Part shown: piece after piece, positions 22,878 through 31,943 of the stretch
Position numbering within the stretch: position 1 is the first letter of the stretch
Layout: each line of letters opens with the position of its first letter
From: an uncultured Lachnospiraceae bacterium
GTDB lineage: Bacteria > Bacillota > Clostridia > Lachnospirales > Lachnospiraceae
Length of the DNA: 33,747 nucleotides
Assembly: GCA_902777355.1 (NCBI GenBank)
Contig: CACYTU010000045.1
Coordinates: 1 to 33,747 of the forward strand
Direction of reading: 5' to 3'
The notes under the pieces: generated by a model
Seen by the model: the letters and a program-made list of their open reading frames with translations, nothing else
Told to the model about the DNA's origin: nothing
Databases searched by the model: none
Position numbers and translations under genes: made by a program

Positions 22878-22974
22878 CTATAATTATGATACGGCCCGTG
22901 CAATGAATTTTCCGCCTTGCGGCGGACACGGGCCGGTCGGGGGCAGAGTTCGGCAAAACCGCCTCTGCCCTGTT

Positions 22975-23763
22975 TTATGATTCTTTGACTTTTCTTTTCC
23001 GCTGCAGATCCCGGGATACTGACCGCTCCTGTGCAGGTATACGTGGAGGCACAGCAGACCTGCGGCAGCCGGAAAGTTCGTAGAGTTCTTCCAGTTCTTC
23101 TCCCTCGATCCGCCTCTGCTGTCCGGGTTTCATCGCCCCAAGCTGCACGTTCAGAACACGCACCCGCTTCAAAAGAACCACATCATGTCCCAGAGTCCGG
23201 CACATACGCCGGATCTGCCTGTTCAGGCCCTGAGTCAGAATGATGCGGAATGTGCGCTCGCCCAGCCTTTCCACTCTGCATGGACGGGTCTTCTTTTCCA
23301 GTTCCTTCAGAAAGATCCCTGTCTCAAGGCGATGGAGCTCCGCATCGGAAATGCGGCGCTTCACACGCACGATGTATTCTTTTTCATGGCCGTTGGCCGC
23401 CCGCATCATGGCGTCGATCAGAGGGCCGTCATTTGTCATCAGCAGAAGGCCCTCCGAATCGCGGTCGAGCCTGCCCGCATAGGTCAGCCTGACAGGGAAG
23501 CGGAACACGTCTCCGATTACCTTGCCCGCATGGGGATCACGCTCTGTGCAGGTGACACCCACCGGTTTATACCAGGCTACGACAACCGGTTCTGCCCGCG
23601 AGGACAAGACTCTGCCCTTTACAGTGACCTTTTCTCCACCTTCCAGGGACATACCCAGACTGGCGGGAATTCCGTCCACCAGGACTTGTCCCTCACGGAT
23701 CAGGCGGTCTGCCTCTCTTCGTGAACAAAGGCCGCATGCAGCTATATACTGATTCAGCCGCAT
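22975..23763 (-). CDS. 23S rRNA pseudouridine synthase, RluB/RluF type
   Basis: A 262-residue RsuA-family enzyme that makes pseudouridine in 23S rRNA. The S4 domain is at the N-terminus (MRLNQYIAACGLCSRREADRLI). The catalytic Asp lies in AGRLDRDSEGLLLMTND, with YKPVGVTC before it and EKEYIVRV and the RQIRRMCRTLGHDV block after. The fit to RluF is slightly better than to RluB, but this cannot be fixed by eye. The ATG at 23763 overlaps the mecA stop as TGATG, and a GTG one codon earlier is also possible. The two genes are thus translationally coupled. The C-terminal tail is basic. Confidence 0.9.
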   Translation of the reverse strand: MRLNQYIAACGLCSRREADRLIREGQVLVDGIPASLGMSLEGGEKVTVKGRVLSSRAEPVVVAWYKPVGVTCTERDPHAGKVIGDVFRFPVRLTYAGRLDRDSEGLLLMTNDGPLIDAMMRAANGHEKEYIVRVKRRISDAELHRLETGIFLKELEKKTRPCRVERLGERTFRIILTQGLNRQIRRMCRTLGHDVVLLKRVRVLNVQLGAMKPGQQRRIEGEELEELYELSGCRRSAVPPRIPAQERSVSRDLQRKRKVKES

Positions 23764-24593
23764 CACTTTGTCCCCGCCTCACCGGATTCCTGAACCGCAG
23801 CCTGACCCGCCGGCTTCTGGGCAGAATCAGATTCATCCGGTTTCCTGCGGAGCCTGGGAATCATGTATCCGGGCATCACATTCATGAACAGTTCCATCGC
23901 GTTACCTTTTGCAATGCAGATTCCATGTTCTGTGACAAAGGAAATATACTGTTCATTGGATGTGACCAGTTCCCCGAACTCATTTGCGGAAAGCACTCTT
24001 CTCTCAAATCCCTCCGGCGTCTGCTCCGTGCGCCTGAGGATCAGAAAATAGACATCGTCCTCGCTCAGGTAATAGAAAGAGGAATCAAAGGGTTCCATGT
24101 TCTCGAAAACCCTGCAGCATTCCATTGCTTCCCGCACAGAATAAAAGGAAAACATAAAAGCTTTTTCACGGGCTTTATCATTTTCTTTTCCCGACGGATC
24201 CGGCAGATCCGATGTATCGGAAAGCAGCCCGGCAATCGGATCGTTCTCAAAGGAAGGTTTTTTCTCCGCTTTTTCCTTTACTTTATCAGAGATTGATTCG
24301 AGTAAGTCCTTCACATATTTTCTTGCTTCGCTCAGCCCCTTCTGGGAAGGGTCCTCTCTGGAGATCAGGAGGCTGAGTGAATGATCAGGGAGAACGGAGA
24401 TTCTCATCGTCGTCATCTCTCCCGCCAGGTCAAAATTCTCTGAGAGTATGGCCTTGGCGACAGTGGCCCGTATGAAGTCCACAGCCTCTTTTTTCCGCTC
24501 AAAAAAATCATCAATCCGGATGCCGTGTTCCTTTAAATCCTCCGGGCTGATAATGCAGCTGATGGTATTATCATTTATTCTTCTAATCTTCAT
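23763..24593 (-). CDS. mecA: Adaptor protein MecA (ClpC partner)
   Basis: A 276-residue adaptor that in Firmicutes delivers unfolded or regulatory proteins to the ClpC-ClpP protease. The N-terminal domain MKIRRINDNTISCIISPEDLKEHG is typical of MecA. The centre is charged and variable (about 100-150), and the C-terminal ClpC-binding domain follows (KAFMFSFYSVREAMECCRVF, SSFYYLSEDDVYFLIL). It is a little longer than Bacillus MecA (about 220) because of the linker. It is not the beta-lactam resistance gene of the same name. AAAGGGA lies 5 bases before the ATG. It shares a stop/start overlap with the downstream pseudouridine synthase gene. Confidence 0.9.
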   Translation of the reverse strand: MKIRRINDNTISCIISPEDLKEHGIRIDDFFERKKEAVDFIRATVAKAILSENFDLAGEMTTMRISVLPDHSLSLLISREDPSQKGLSEARKYVKDLLESISDKVKEKAEKKPSFENDPIAGLLSDTSDLPDPSGKENDKAREKAFMFSFYSVREAMECCRVFENMEPFDSSFYYLSEDDVYFLILRRTEQTPEGFERRVLSANEFGELVTSNEQYISFVTEHGICIAKGNAMELFMNVMPGYMIPRLRRKPDESDSAQKPAGQAAVQESGEAGTK

Positions 24594-24646
24594 ATAATCC
24601 CTTTAAAGCACAATGTCGTCACGGACTGATCTTTCCGCGGCTGACA

Positions 24647-24676
24647 GGATGTTATCGGATGTTATCGGATGTAATC
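24647..24676. repeat. Three 10-bp direct repeats upstream of mecA
   Basis: GGATGTTATC twice and GGATGTAATC once, in a row. They lie in the mecA leader or promoter region (421-base gap 24594-25014) and could be an operator or replication slippage. Apart from these and the tsf terminator I see nothing else in the gap. Confidence 0.6.
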
Positions 24677-24835
24677 GAACATTGGTACATTGGCGTCCGC
24701 ACGGCTGTGAATAGCCGCGCCTTTTTGTTTCAGCCGAGTCCAAGACACTGCCCCGGCCGGACAGGCTCAACATCTGCTGCAAGCAGGGTTTATGCCCTCT
24801 TGTTGTCTCTATCATACATCTTCACAGGAAATATG

Positions 24836-24878
24836 AAAAGGGCGTCTGTACGAAATAATTCATACAGACGCCCGACTT
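24836..24878 (-). terminator. Intrinsic terminator of the rpsB-tsf operon
   Basis: A perfect 11-bp stem GGGCGTCTGTA/TACAGACGCCC with a 12-base loop. On the minus strand it is followed by TTTT. A T-run on the other side makes it usable in both directions. Confidence 0.88.
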
Positions 24879-25014
24879 TTTCTATAACCCTGACATACAG
24901 GCCTGATACACAAACCTGGCACGACAGGAAATCTCCCCGGGGATCATCCCCCGGATCCGTACCGGCCGGCAGAAAAACCTTGCAGCTTTCCCCGGCCATC
25001 AGTTGTCGATCAGA

Positions 25015-25962
25015 TTAGTGCTTAATCTGGTTCATAACCTCTTCTGCGAAGTTCTCGACTCTCTTCTCGATGCCTTCGCCGGTCTCGAAGCGGACAAAGC
25101 GGCGGATTGCAATCTCAGTGCCGTTCTCTTTGCCGACCTGTTTCAGATACTGAGCGACGGTCTGCTTGCCGTCTTCAGCTCTGACATAAACCTGATCGTA
25201 GAGGCAGATCTGCTTGAGCTCTTTGTTGAGTCTGCCGATGAGCATCTTGTCAATGATCTCCGGAGATTTGCGCTTGTTCTCGGGGAGCTTTTCATTCTCT
25301 TCGATTGCCTGGGCGCGAAGGATCTCTTTCTCGTGCTCCTTGAAGGACTCGGGAACCTCGTCCACGGAGACATACTTGGGAGACATAGCAGCGACCTGCA
25401 TAGCGACGTTGGTCAGAGCTTCCTTGACAGCGTCGTTGACAACATCTGTCTTGGCGTCGATGATGACAGCGATACGGCCCTTGCCGTGCAGATAAGAGAC
25501 AACGCAGCCATCCTCAGCGACGACCTTCTCGAAGCGGCGGATGCTCAGCTTCTCGCTGATGACGGAGATCATGTCAACGAGAGAGTCTTTGACGCTCTTG
25601 GCTGTATCTTCGATCCAGGGCTCTTCCATGAATGCATCGATGCCTGCGGAAGCGGTCTTCAGCGCCTGATCAGCGACCTTTGCGACGTAATTGCGGAACT
25701 TCTCGTTCTGAGCGACAAAGTCTGTCTCGGAGTTGACTTCGACGACTGCTGCTGCCTGGTCGCCTTCCTGGGCGATGAGGCAGATACCTTCTGCAGCGAT
25801 TCTGCTGGCTTTCTTCTCAGCTTTGGCCTGACCCTTTTTGCGGAGAACCTCAATAGCGGCATCCATATCGCCGTTGGTCTCAGTGAGGGCCTTCTTGCAG
25901 TCCATCATGCCCGCGCCGGTAGCTTCGCGAAGTTCTTTAACCTGTGCAGCTGTAATTGCCAT
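25015..25962 (-). CDS. tsf: Elongation factor Ts
   Basis: A 315-residue guanine-nucleotide exchange factor for EF-Tu. The N-terminal UBA-like segment reads TAAQVKELREATGAGMMDCKKAL, followed by the signature VVEVNSETDFVAQNEKF. The second core repeat (EEPWIEDTAKSVKDSLVDMISVISEKLSIRRFE) and a C-terminal GEGIEKRVENFAEEVMNQI helix complete it. Length is normal for Clostridia. GAGAGGT lies about 9 bases before the ATG. It follows rpsB after 155 bases that contain a hairpin. Confidence 0.97.
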   Translation of the reverse strand: MAITAAQVKELREATGAGMMDCKKALTETNGDMDAAIEVLRKKGQAKAEKKASRIAAEGICLIAQEGDQAAAVVEVNSETDFVAQNEKFRNYVAKVADQALKTASAGIDAFMEEPWIEDTAKSVKDSLVDMISVISEKLSIRRFEKVVAEDGCVVSYLHGKGRIAVIIDAKTDVVNDAVKEALTNVAMQVAAMSPKYVSVDEVPESFKEHEKEILRAQAIEENEKLPENKRKSPEIIDKMLIGRLNKELKQICLYDQVYVRAEDGKQTVAQYLKQVGKENGTEIAIRRFVRFETGEGIEKRVENFAEEVMNQIKH

Positions 25963-25997
25963 AATCTATATACCTCTCGTTCTTTTATTTCTTTCAC

Positions 25998-26021
25998 TGC
26001 GGGCCGGTCACAGCCCGCAGC
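25998..26021 (-). promoter_or_regulatory. Hairpin in the rpsB-tsf intergenic region
   Basis: CTGCGGGC and GCCCGCAG form an 8-bp stem about 40-60 bases before tsf on the minus strand. There is no T-run, so it may adjust the rpsB:tsf ratio by transcript processing rather than termination. Confidence 0.5.
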
Positions 26022-26117
26022 ATGGTTGTCTTATGTTTGCGGCTGAACCTGATTGCGGTCAGCTGCAGTGCCGCGTCATGAAGTCCCTTAAGGATCCGCG
26101 GCGTTTTCATGGATATA

Positions 26118-26885
26118 TCAGACAGTGCCTTCCTTAGCCTGCTCCTCCTCAGATGCAGCAGATTCCTCAGCGAGAGCTTCCTGCTCTGCGCCGTCGGCTT
26201 CCGCACCCTGGTTGGCCTCGATGACAGCGTCAGCCATCTTGCTGCAGAGCAGCTTGACAGCGCGGATGGCGTCGTCGTTGCCGGGGATGATGAAGTCAAG
26301 CTCTTCGGGGTCGCAGTTGGTATCGCCGATACCGATCAGAGTGATTCCGAGTGCATGAGCCTCTGCCACACAGATTCTCTCCTTCTTGGGGTCAACTACG
26401 AAGATCGCATCGGGAATACGGGTCATGTCCTTGATTCCGCCGAGGTTTCTCTCAAGCTTGTCCCACTCCTTCTGAAGCTTGGCAACTTCCTTCTTGGGAA
26501 GGACTTCAAAAGTGCCGTCAGAAGCCATCTGCTCGATCTTGCGAAGGCGCTCAACACGGCTGCGGATGGTCTTGAAGTTGGTCAGCATGCCGCCGAGCCA
26601 TCTCTCGTTGACATAGTACATGCCGCAACGGGTAGCCTCTGCCTTGACTGCGTCCTGAGCCTGCTTCTTGGTGCCGACGAAAAGGATGGTGCCGCCCTGC
26701 TCAGCGATCTGGAAAACAGCCTTATAAGCCTCATCTACCAGGATAACAGACTTCTGAAGGTCGATGATGTGGATTCCGTTGCGCTCTGTGAAGATATAGG
26801 GAGCCATCTTGGGGTTCCAGCGCCTTGTCTGGTGACCGAAGTGTACGCCTGCTTCCAGCAGCTGTTTCATTGATACAATACCCAT
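26118..26885 (-). CDS. rpsB: 30S ribosomal protein S2
   Basis: A 255-residue ribosomal protein. The start [27 protein letters not shown] is diagnostic; later blocks [29 protein letters not shown] and [24 protein letters not shown] complete the S2 pattern. A Glu/Ala-rich tail of about 30 residues extends the C-terminus. The frame is open 9 codons upstream, but AAGGAGG lies 8 bases before this ATG. It is the first gene of an operon with tsf, in the usual bacterial order. Confidence 0.97.
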   Translation of the reverse strand: MGIVSMKQLLEAGVHFGHQTRRWNPKMAPYIFTERNGIHIIDLQKSVILVDEAYKAVFQIAEQGGTILFVGTKKQAQDAVKAEATRCGMYYVNERWLGGMLTNFKTIRSRVERLRKIEQMASDGTFEVLPKKEVAKLQKEWDKLERNLGGIKDMTRIPDAIFVVDPKKERICVAEAHALGITLIGIGDTNCDPEELDFIIPGNDDAIRAVKLLCSKMADAVIEANQGAEADGAEQEALAEESAASEEEQAKEGTV

Positions 26886-27037
26886 TTTTCTTTCCTCCTT
26901 GGTTAGTATCATCCGCGTCCTTTTGCGGTTTTCAAAAGGAGTTAGCCACTCCGCGGCGGACCGGTCAGGATCCTGCCGTCAGAGCACCGGCATCCGCTGG
27001 GACGCGTGTCTGATAAAAAAATAAACACAACTTTTAG

Positions 27038-27066
27038 ATAGTAACATATCATCCCGCATTGTGCAA
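27038..27066 (-). promoter_or_regulatory. Putative rpsB promoter
   Basis: On the minus strand, TTGCAC (27061-27066), a 17-base spacer and TACTAT (27038-27043). The leader to the ATG at 26885 is about 145 bases, long enough for S2 autoregulation as known in other bacteria, though no specific structure was assigned. The 14-bp repeat array begins about 40 bases upstream of the -35. Confidence 0.6.
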
Positions 27067-27104
27067 GCCGAAATGCAGGGTTTTCCAGTCAAAAAACAGT
27101 ATCC

Positions 27105-27256
27105 CGGATCCGGGGTTCGGGATCCGGGTACGGGATCCGGGGTTCGGGATTCTGGGTTCGGGATCCGGGGTTCGGGATCCGGGGTTCGGGATCCGGGGTT
27201 CGGGATCCGGGTACGGGATCCTGGGTTCAGGATCCGGGGTTCAGGATCCGGGGTTC
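27105..27256. repeat. G-rich 14-bp minisatellite, 11 copies
   Basis: The unit is GGGATCCGGGGTTC, with variants (13-bp CGGGTAC; ATTCTGGG; AGGATCC). On the plus strand, runs of three or four G are separated by 3-4 bases all along the array, meeting the usual pattern for G-quadruplex formation. Both strands stay open in several frames only because the unit lacks stop codons. It lies between the codY stop (27311) and the rpsB promoter. The remaining bases of the 425-base gap hold that promoter and the rpsB leader. Confidence 0.95.
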
Positions 27257-27310
27257 GGACCCGAAAACAGATTTTCCCGGACTTCATTCCCAATTCTGCC
27301 CGGAATTCTG

Positions 27311-28105
27311 TCAGGGCTGTACCTGCCTGTGCAGGTCCGCCAGTTCCCCGTAGATCGCGTCGTTCAGGACTTTGATGTATGTGCCCTTCATTCCGGATGA
27401 CCGGGATTCGATGACGCCTGCGGACTCAAACTTGCGGAGGGCGTTCACGACGACGCTCCGGGTGATTCCCGCCTTGTCGGCGATCTTGCTGGCGACCAGA
27501 ATGCCCTCGACACCGTCGAGTTCCTCGAAGATATGGATAATGGCGTGCATTTCCGTATAGCTGAGCGTGCCGATGGCAGACTTCACGACCGCGATCTTGC
27601 GGTTTTCTTCGGCGGTCTCCTCTGTGACCGCGCGCAGCATCTCCAGGCCGACGACTGTGGTCCCATATTCGGAGAGGATGATATCGTCGATGTCGAAATG
27701 CTCCCCCTCTTTATAAATAAAAACGGTTCCCAGCCTCTCGCCCGCGACTTCTATAGGGAGGACGATCCCCATCAGATCCGCGTCATCATTTGAGAGAAAT
27801 CCAAGAGTGCGAAGACTCACGTTCTCATGAGTGGAAAGGACATCCAGCAGCCTGGCGTTCAGGCCGGGATCAACAAATGTGCCCACCTCTTCGATGATCA
27901 GCTCGTGGGCTGTCCCGACGGTGCCGCATTCTCCGACTCCCAGGACCTTTCCCTTTTTGCTGATCACAAGGATATGTGCCTGCAGAATATCACTCATGAC
28001 TCTGCAGATATCATTGAACACAACTTTCCCGGTATCATTGTTGTGGATCAGCTTTTCAATTTTTCTGGTATTATCCAACAGAACGACATTGTTTGTTGTC
28101 TGCAT
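27311..28105 (-). CDS. codY: GTP- and branched-chain amino acid-sensing transcriptional regulator CodY
   Basis: A 264-residue global regulator that senses GTP and isoleucine, leucine and valine and represses many amino-acid genes. The N-terminal GAF domain contains NTRKIEKLIHNNDTGKVVFNDICRVMSDILQA and VISKKGKVLGVGE. The C-terminal winged helix has KIADKAGITRSVVVNALRKFESAGVIESRSSGMKGTYIKVLN, which matches the CodY DNA-binding signature. GAGGTGA lies about 5 bases before the ATG at 28105; a GTG at 28114 in the same frame overlaps the topA stop. It is probably transcribed with topA. CodY boxes were not found upstream of metY or metA by eye. Confidence 0.96.
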   Translation of the reverse strand: MQTTNNVVLLDNTRKIEKLIHNNDTGKVVFNDICRVMSDILQAHILVISKKGKVLGVGECGTVGTAHELIIEEVGTFVDPGLNARLLDVLSTHENVSLRTLGFLSNDDADLMGIVLPIEVAGERLGTVFIYKEGEHFDIDDIILSEYGTTVVGLEMLRAVTEETAEENRKIAVVKSAIGTLSYTEMHAIIHIFEELDGVEGILVASKIADKAGITRSVVVNALRKFESAGVIESRSSGMKGTYIKVLNDAIYGELADLHRQVQP

Positions 28106-28110
28106 ATTTT

Positions 28111-30279
28111 TCACCTCTGCTCCTCTTCCGATTCACCGCGGTTCTTGACAAATCCGCACTCACTGTCCGCGCATACAAGGCGGTTTCCTTTTTCAAGCAT
28201 CAGTCCGCCGCAGCGGGGGCATTTTTCCGGGGATGGTTTCTGCCAGACCATGAAATCACATTCAGGGTTTCCCATACAGCCGTAATATCTCCGGCCTTTC
28301 TTGGACATTCTGACTATGATATCCTTTCCGCATTTGGGACACTCAACCCCGATCTTTTCATAATACGGCTTTGTGTTGTGACATTCCGGGAAGCCGGGGC
28401 ATGCCAGGAACTTGCCGTGCGGTCCATATTTGATGACCATATGTCTGCCGCAGTTTTCGCAGATCTCCTCAGTCTCTTCGTCCGCAATATGTACTTTTTC
28501 CAGCGTTTTTTCCGCCTGGAGAACAGCCTCATGGAGATCGGGATAAAAATTCTCGATGACCGTTTTCCAGCGGACTTGTCCGTCGGCTATGCCGTCCAGA
28601 AGAGCTTCCATGTTGGCTGTGAACATGGGATCAACGATCGAAGGGAATGCTTCTTTCATGATTCCGTTGACTATATCTCCCAGTTCTGTCAGGTAGAGAT
28701 TCTTTTCTTCTTTGACAATATAGCGGCGGGCCAGGATCGTCGTGATCGTCGGGGCATAGGTGCTGGGTCTGCCGATTCCCTGCTCCTCCAGAGCCCGGAC
28801 TAGAGATGCCTCCGTATAGTGGGGGGCAGGCTGGGTGAAGTGCTGTCTGGGGTCAAACTCCTGCAGGGTGAGGGTACTGCTTTCATCAAGCCCCTTGCCA
28901 AGGACAGGACTCTTCTCCTCCTCGTCCTCTATATAGACCTTCTGATAGCCTTCAAACAAAAGCCTGGAAGCCGAAACCGTGAAGAACTGATCGGGGAATC
29001 TTTCTCCGTCTGCAGCGGCAGAAGATCCTGTATCCGCCGGTGAACCGACGATTCTGACCTGTGTGGTCTCGTATCTGGCGGCGCTCATGCGGCTGGCCAC
29101 AAACCTCTTCCAGATCAGCTGATAGAGACGGAACTGTTCCCTGGAGAGGGAGTCCTTAATCTGCGCCGGAAGACGGTACACGTCTGTCGGGCGGATCGCC
29201 TCGTGGGCATCCTGCACCTTTCCGTTCTTTTTGTCTTCCCTGGCCTGCTCCATAACGTACTGCTGACCGTAGTTCTCCCCGATGAAAGCCACGGCTGAAG
29301 CCTGCGCCTCATCAGACACACGCACACTGTCCGTTCTCAGGTAGGTGATCAGAGCGACCGTGCCCTGGCCTTTTACCTCAACTCCTTCATAGAGCTGCTG
29401 GGCAATCCTCATGGTCTTCTGCGTGGAGAAGTTCAGGACCTTACTGGCCTCCTGCTGCAGCGTGGAAGTAGTGAAGGGCAGAGGCGATTTGCGGGTCCTC
29501 TCGGAGCGGCGGATCTCACGGATGGAAAAAGCTCCTCCTTCCAGTCCCTTTACGATCCGCATGGTCTGCTCTTCATTGTCCAGGTCAACGCGGACCGGCT
29601 TGCCGTCCTTGCCTGCCACTCCGTAGTAGCGTGCAGTCAGAGGTTTGGTGCTCCCTTCAACTTTGAAGGTCGCATCCAGCGACCAATACTCCTGCGGAAT
29701 GAACGAATTGATCTCGTCCTCACGGTCTGCGATCATGCGCAGCGCCACCGACTGCACCCGGCCGGCAGAGAGTCCTCTCTTCACCTTCTCCCATAAAACC
29801 GGAGAAATCTCATATCCGACCATGCGGTCCAGAATACGGCGGGTCTGCTGGGCATCCACCAGATTCATGTCAATATCCCTCGCGTTCTTGAGAGATTCCG
29901 TGACTGCCTTTTTTGTAATCTCATTAAAGGTGATCCTGGAGACCTGCTTATCTTCGATATCATCCAGTTTCAGTGCGGCCTTGAGATGCCATGAAATAGC
30001 TTCCCCCTCGCGGTCAGGGTCCGTCGCCAGGTAAATACGGTCCGCCTTTTTAACGAGTTTTCTCAGTCCGGAGAGCAATTCCCCTTTGCCGCGGATCGTG
30101 ATATAGCGCGGTTCATAATCATGCTCTATATCTATTCCCATCTTGCTCTTGGGCAGGTCTCTGACATGTCCGTTGGATGCTGCGACCTCATAAGAGGATC
30201 CGAGAAATTTTTTGATCGTCTTCACCTTCGCAGGTGACTCCACTATTACCAGATTTTGTTTTTTTCGACTTCCAGCCAT
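28111..30279 (-). CDS. topA: DNA topoisomerase I (type IA)
   Basis: A 722-residue type IA topoisomerase that relaxes negative supercoils. The TOPRIM domain starts LVIVESPAKVKTIKKFLG, with the acidic DPDREGEAISWHL motif. The active-site Tyr lies in the VALITYLRTDSVRVSD block. The C-terminus has three zinc fingers: CENC...CPGFPEC, CPKC...CMGNPEC and CPRC...CADSEC. All domains are present at normal length. The ATG at 30279 gives the usual start, with AAAGGAAA some 15 bases upstream; the open frame extends to a TTG at 30324. The 3' end overlaps or adjoins codY, so the two are likely co-transcribed. Confidence 0.97.
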   Translation of the reverse strand: MAGSRKKQNLVIVESPAKVKTIKKFLGSSYEVAASNGHVRDLPKSKMGIDIEHDYEPRYITIRGKGELLSGLRKLVKKADRIYLATDPDREGEAISWHLKAALKLDDIEDKQVSRITFNEITKKAVTESLKNARDIDMNLVDAQQTRRILDRMVGYEISPVLWEKVKRGLSAGRVQSVALRMIADREDEINSFIPQEYWSLDATFKVEGSTKPLTARYYGVAGKDGKPVRVDLDNEEQTMRIVKGLEGGAFSIREIRRSERTRKSPLPFTTSTLQQEASKVLNFSTQKTMRIAQQLYEGVEVKGQGTVALITYLRTDSVRVSDEAQASAVAFIGENYGQQYVMEQAREDKKNGKVQDAHEAIRPTDVYRLPAQIKDSLSREQFRLYQLIWKRFVASRMSAARYETTQVRIVGSPADTGSSAAADGERFPDQFFTVSASRLLFEGYQKVYIEDEEEKSPVLGKGLDESSTLTLQEFDPRQHFTQPAPHYTEASLVRALEEQGIGRPSTYAPTITTILARRYIVKEEKNLYLTELGDIVNGIMKEAFPSIVDPMFTANMEALLDGIADGQVRWKTVIENFYPDLHEAVLQAEKTLEKVHIADEETEEICENCGRHMVIKYGPHGKFLACPGFPECHNTKPYYEKIGVECPKCGKDIIVRMSKKGRRYYGCMGNPECDFMVWQKPSPEKCPRCGGLMLEKGNRLVCADSECGFVKNRGESEEEQR

Positions 30280-30439
30280 ATGTTGTTTACCGGTTTCCTT
30301 TTGCTTATTTCCCTGCAGGGGCAAAAACCCCCGCCTGTTCTCTCCCTCCTGACGTGCAGGGCGGCGGGATCAGAACAGCTGTGTTTATCCTGTCAGTTTC
30401 TTTTATGTTTTTTGTCTTTTCAACTCTGTAATTTCTGTA

Positions 30440-31924
30440 TCAGTTCTCACAGCCCCCGATACCGAGTCTGTGTTTTCGTTCGATCATCTCATCGATGGTC
30501 TCAATATATGTTGCGACGTCCTTGCAGTTGTCGCTGCGCTCGATCCGGCCTTCGGGGAACACGGCCTTGGAAATACTGCCAGCTCCCAGCGCCAGGATCG
30601 ACTGCTTTTCCTCCATGATGAGGATGTTGTACATTCCGGCTTTGCCGGGGCGCGCATATCCGACATTCTCCAGATTGCCGGATATATTTTTCTGCCTGTA
30701 CAGGTAATAGGGTTCCATCCCCATCCCGGCTGCCGCCCGGGCGGCCAGTTCCATGCATCCATCCGTATTATTTATAGAAGAAAAACCCTTCTGCTCGATA
30801 TACTTCTGCATGCGGGAGCCTCTCTTGAGAGCCAGGGAATGAACTGTGAGACTGTCGGGTGAGAGTTTCTCAATCTCCCTCAATGTATTCGCCACATCCT
30901 CTTCTGTCTCTTCGGGAAGGCCAAGTATGATGTCCATGTTGATGTTGTCAAATCCCGCGCTGCGGCACATGGCAAAGGCCTGTCTCACCTCATCCACAGT
31001 GTGCCTGCGTCCGATCAGACGCAGCGTCTCCTCATTCATAGTCTGGGGATTGACGCTGATCCTTGTCACATGGTGGTTTTTGATGACTTTCAGTTTTTCC
31101 TCCGTGATGCTGTCCGGCCGTCCCGCTTCGATCGTGAACTCTTCGATCCCTTCCATAGGGAAACAGGTCTCCAGCATGGAAAAAAGGCGCTCCAGCTGCG
31201 GCGGCTCCAGGGTGGTAGGGGTTCCGCCTCCGATATAGACCGTGTCCAGTACACGGCCTTCCATCAGACGGGAGGCATCCCTCATCTCTTTTTCCAGCGC
31301 GTCCAGATATTCGTCCACACGGTCTTTCCAGACCGCCAGGTTAAAAGAGGGGAAAGAACAGTACAGACAGGTCGTCGGACAGAAAGGGATACCGACATAG
31401 AGGCTGTATCCGTTTTCATAGTGGATCCCTGACAGAATCTCTCTTTCACGCTGGGCGATCTGCGCGGACAAAAGAGCCTTTTGAGGGCTCACCAGATGAT
31501 CCCGCATCATCAGCGAGGCGGCCTCTTCTATACTTTTTCCCTGCAGCAGGGACTGCATGGCGATCTTAGTGGGCCGGATCCCGATCAGCTCTCCCCAGGG
31601 CAGGGTCCGTCCCTCCCTGTCCGCCAGCATGCCGTATAGCAGATGCTTGACGGCCGTCTTCAGTTCCGGGCTCTTTCGGGCATAGGACAGTCCTTTTTCC
31701 GCCGCGGCAGAGCGGGTATCGCTCCCATCGCAGAAAGAGGCTGTGACTTCCGTATCCGAAAAAACCACCCTCATGAAAGGCTCCTTTGCGATCTGCTGGT
31801 ACTTGCGATTACCGGCGGCATCCCCGGCAGTGAGGACTTTGACGTCCTCCCGGGGATAAAAAGCCTTTAGCAGAGAGTGGATCTCATAGCGGTATAATTC
31901 AATATTTTCAATTACAGTGATCAT
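30440..31924 (-). CDS. hemZ: Coproporphyrinogen dehydrogenase HemZ-like radical SAM protein
   Basis: A 494-residue radical SAM protein. The Fe-S motif is GIPFCPTTCLYCSFPSF (CxxxCxxC), followed by the SAM-binding YIGGGTPTTL, TIEAGRPDSIT and RISVNPQTM blocks and MDIILGLPEETEEDVANTL. The N-terminal 150 residues are the extra HemZ domain, absent from HemW. The family is labelled oxygen-independent coproporphyrinogen dehydrogenase, but many such proteins have unproven activity. The ATG at 31924 has a weak ribosome-binding site. The leader holds several strong hairpins (31944-32080). A 160-base gap before topA shows a GC-rich imperfect inverted repeat near 30307-30345 and no gene. Confidence 0.85.
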   Translation of the reverse strand: MITVIENIELYRYEIHSLLKAFYPREDVKVLTAGDAAGNRKYQQIAKEPFMRVVFSDTEVTASFCDGSDTRSAAAEKGLSYARKSPELKTAVKHLLYGMLADREGRTLPWGELIGIRPTKIAMQSLLQGKSIEEAASLMMRDHLVSPQKALLSAQIAQREREILSGIHYENGYSLYVGIPFCPTTCLYCSFPSFNLAVWKDRVDEYLDALEKEMRDASRLMEGRVLDTVYIGGGTPTTLEPPQLERLFSMLETCFPMEGIEEFTIEAGRPDSITEEKLKVIKNHHVTRISVNPQTMNEETLRLIGRRHTVDEVRQAFAMCRSAGFDNINMDIILGLPEETEEDVANTLREIEKLSPDSLTVHSLALKRGSRMQKYIEQKGFSSINNTDGCMELAARAAAGMGMEPYYLYRQKNISGNLENVGYARPGKAGMYNILIMEEKQSILALGAGSISKAVFPEGRIERSDNCKDVATYIETIDEMIERKHRLGIGGCEN

Positions 31925-31943
31925 AGTGTTACAATACAGACTC

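Noticed and set aside
23763-24593. mecA as a methicillin-resistance gene
   Set aside because: The protein is the ClpC adaptor MecA, not the penicillin-binding protein PBP2a. It has no transpeptidase motifs.
24603-24815. 70-residue frame upstream of mecA
   Set aside because: It overlaps the 10-bp direct repeats, lacks a ribosome-binding site and resembles nothing.
27059-27400. Long open frames on both strands encoding Gly/Arg/Pro-rich repeat proteins
   Set aside because: They are products of the 14-bp array, which lacks stops in several frames. There is no ribosome-binding site or codon bias, and the same stretch is open in other frames.
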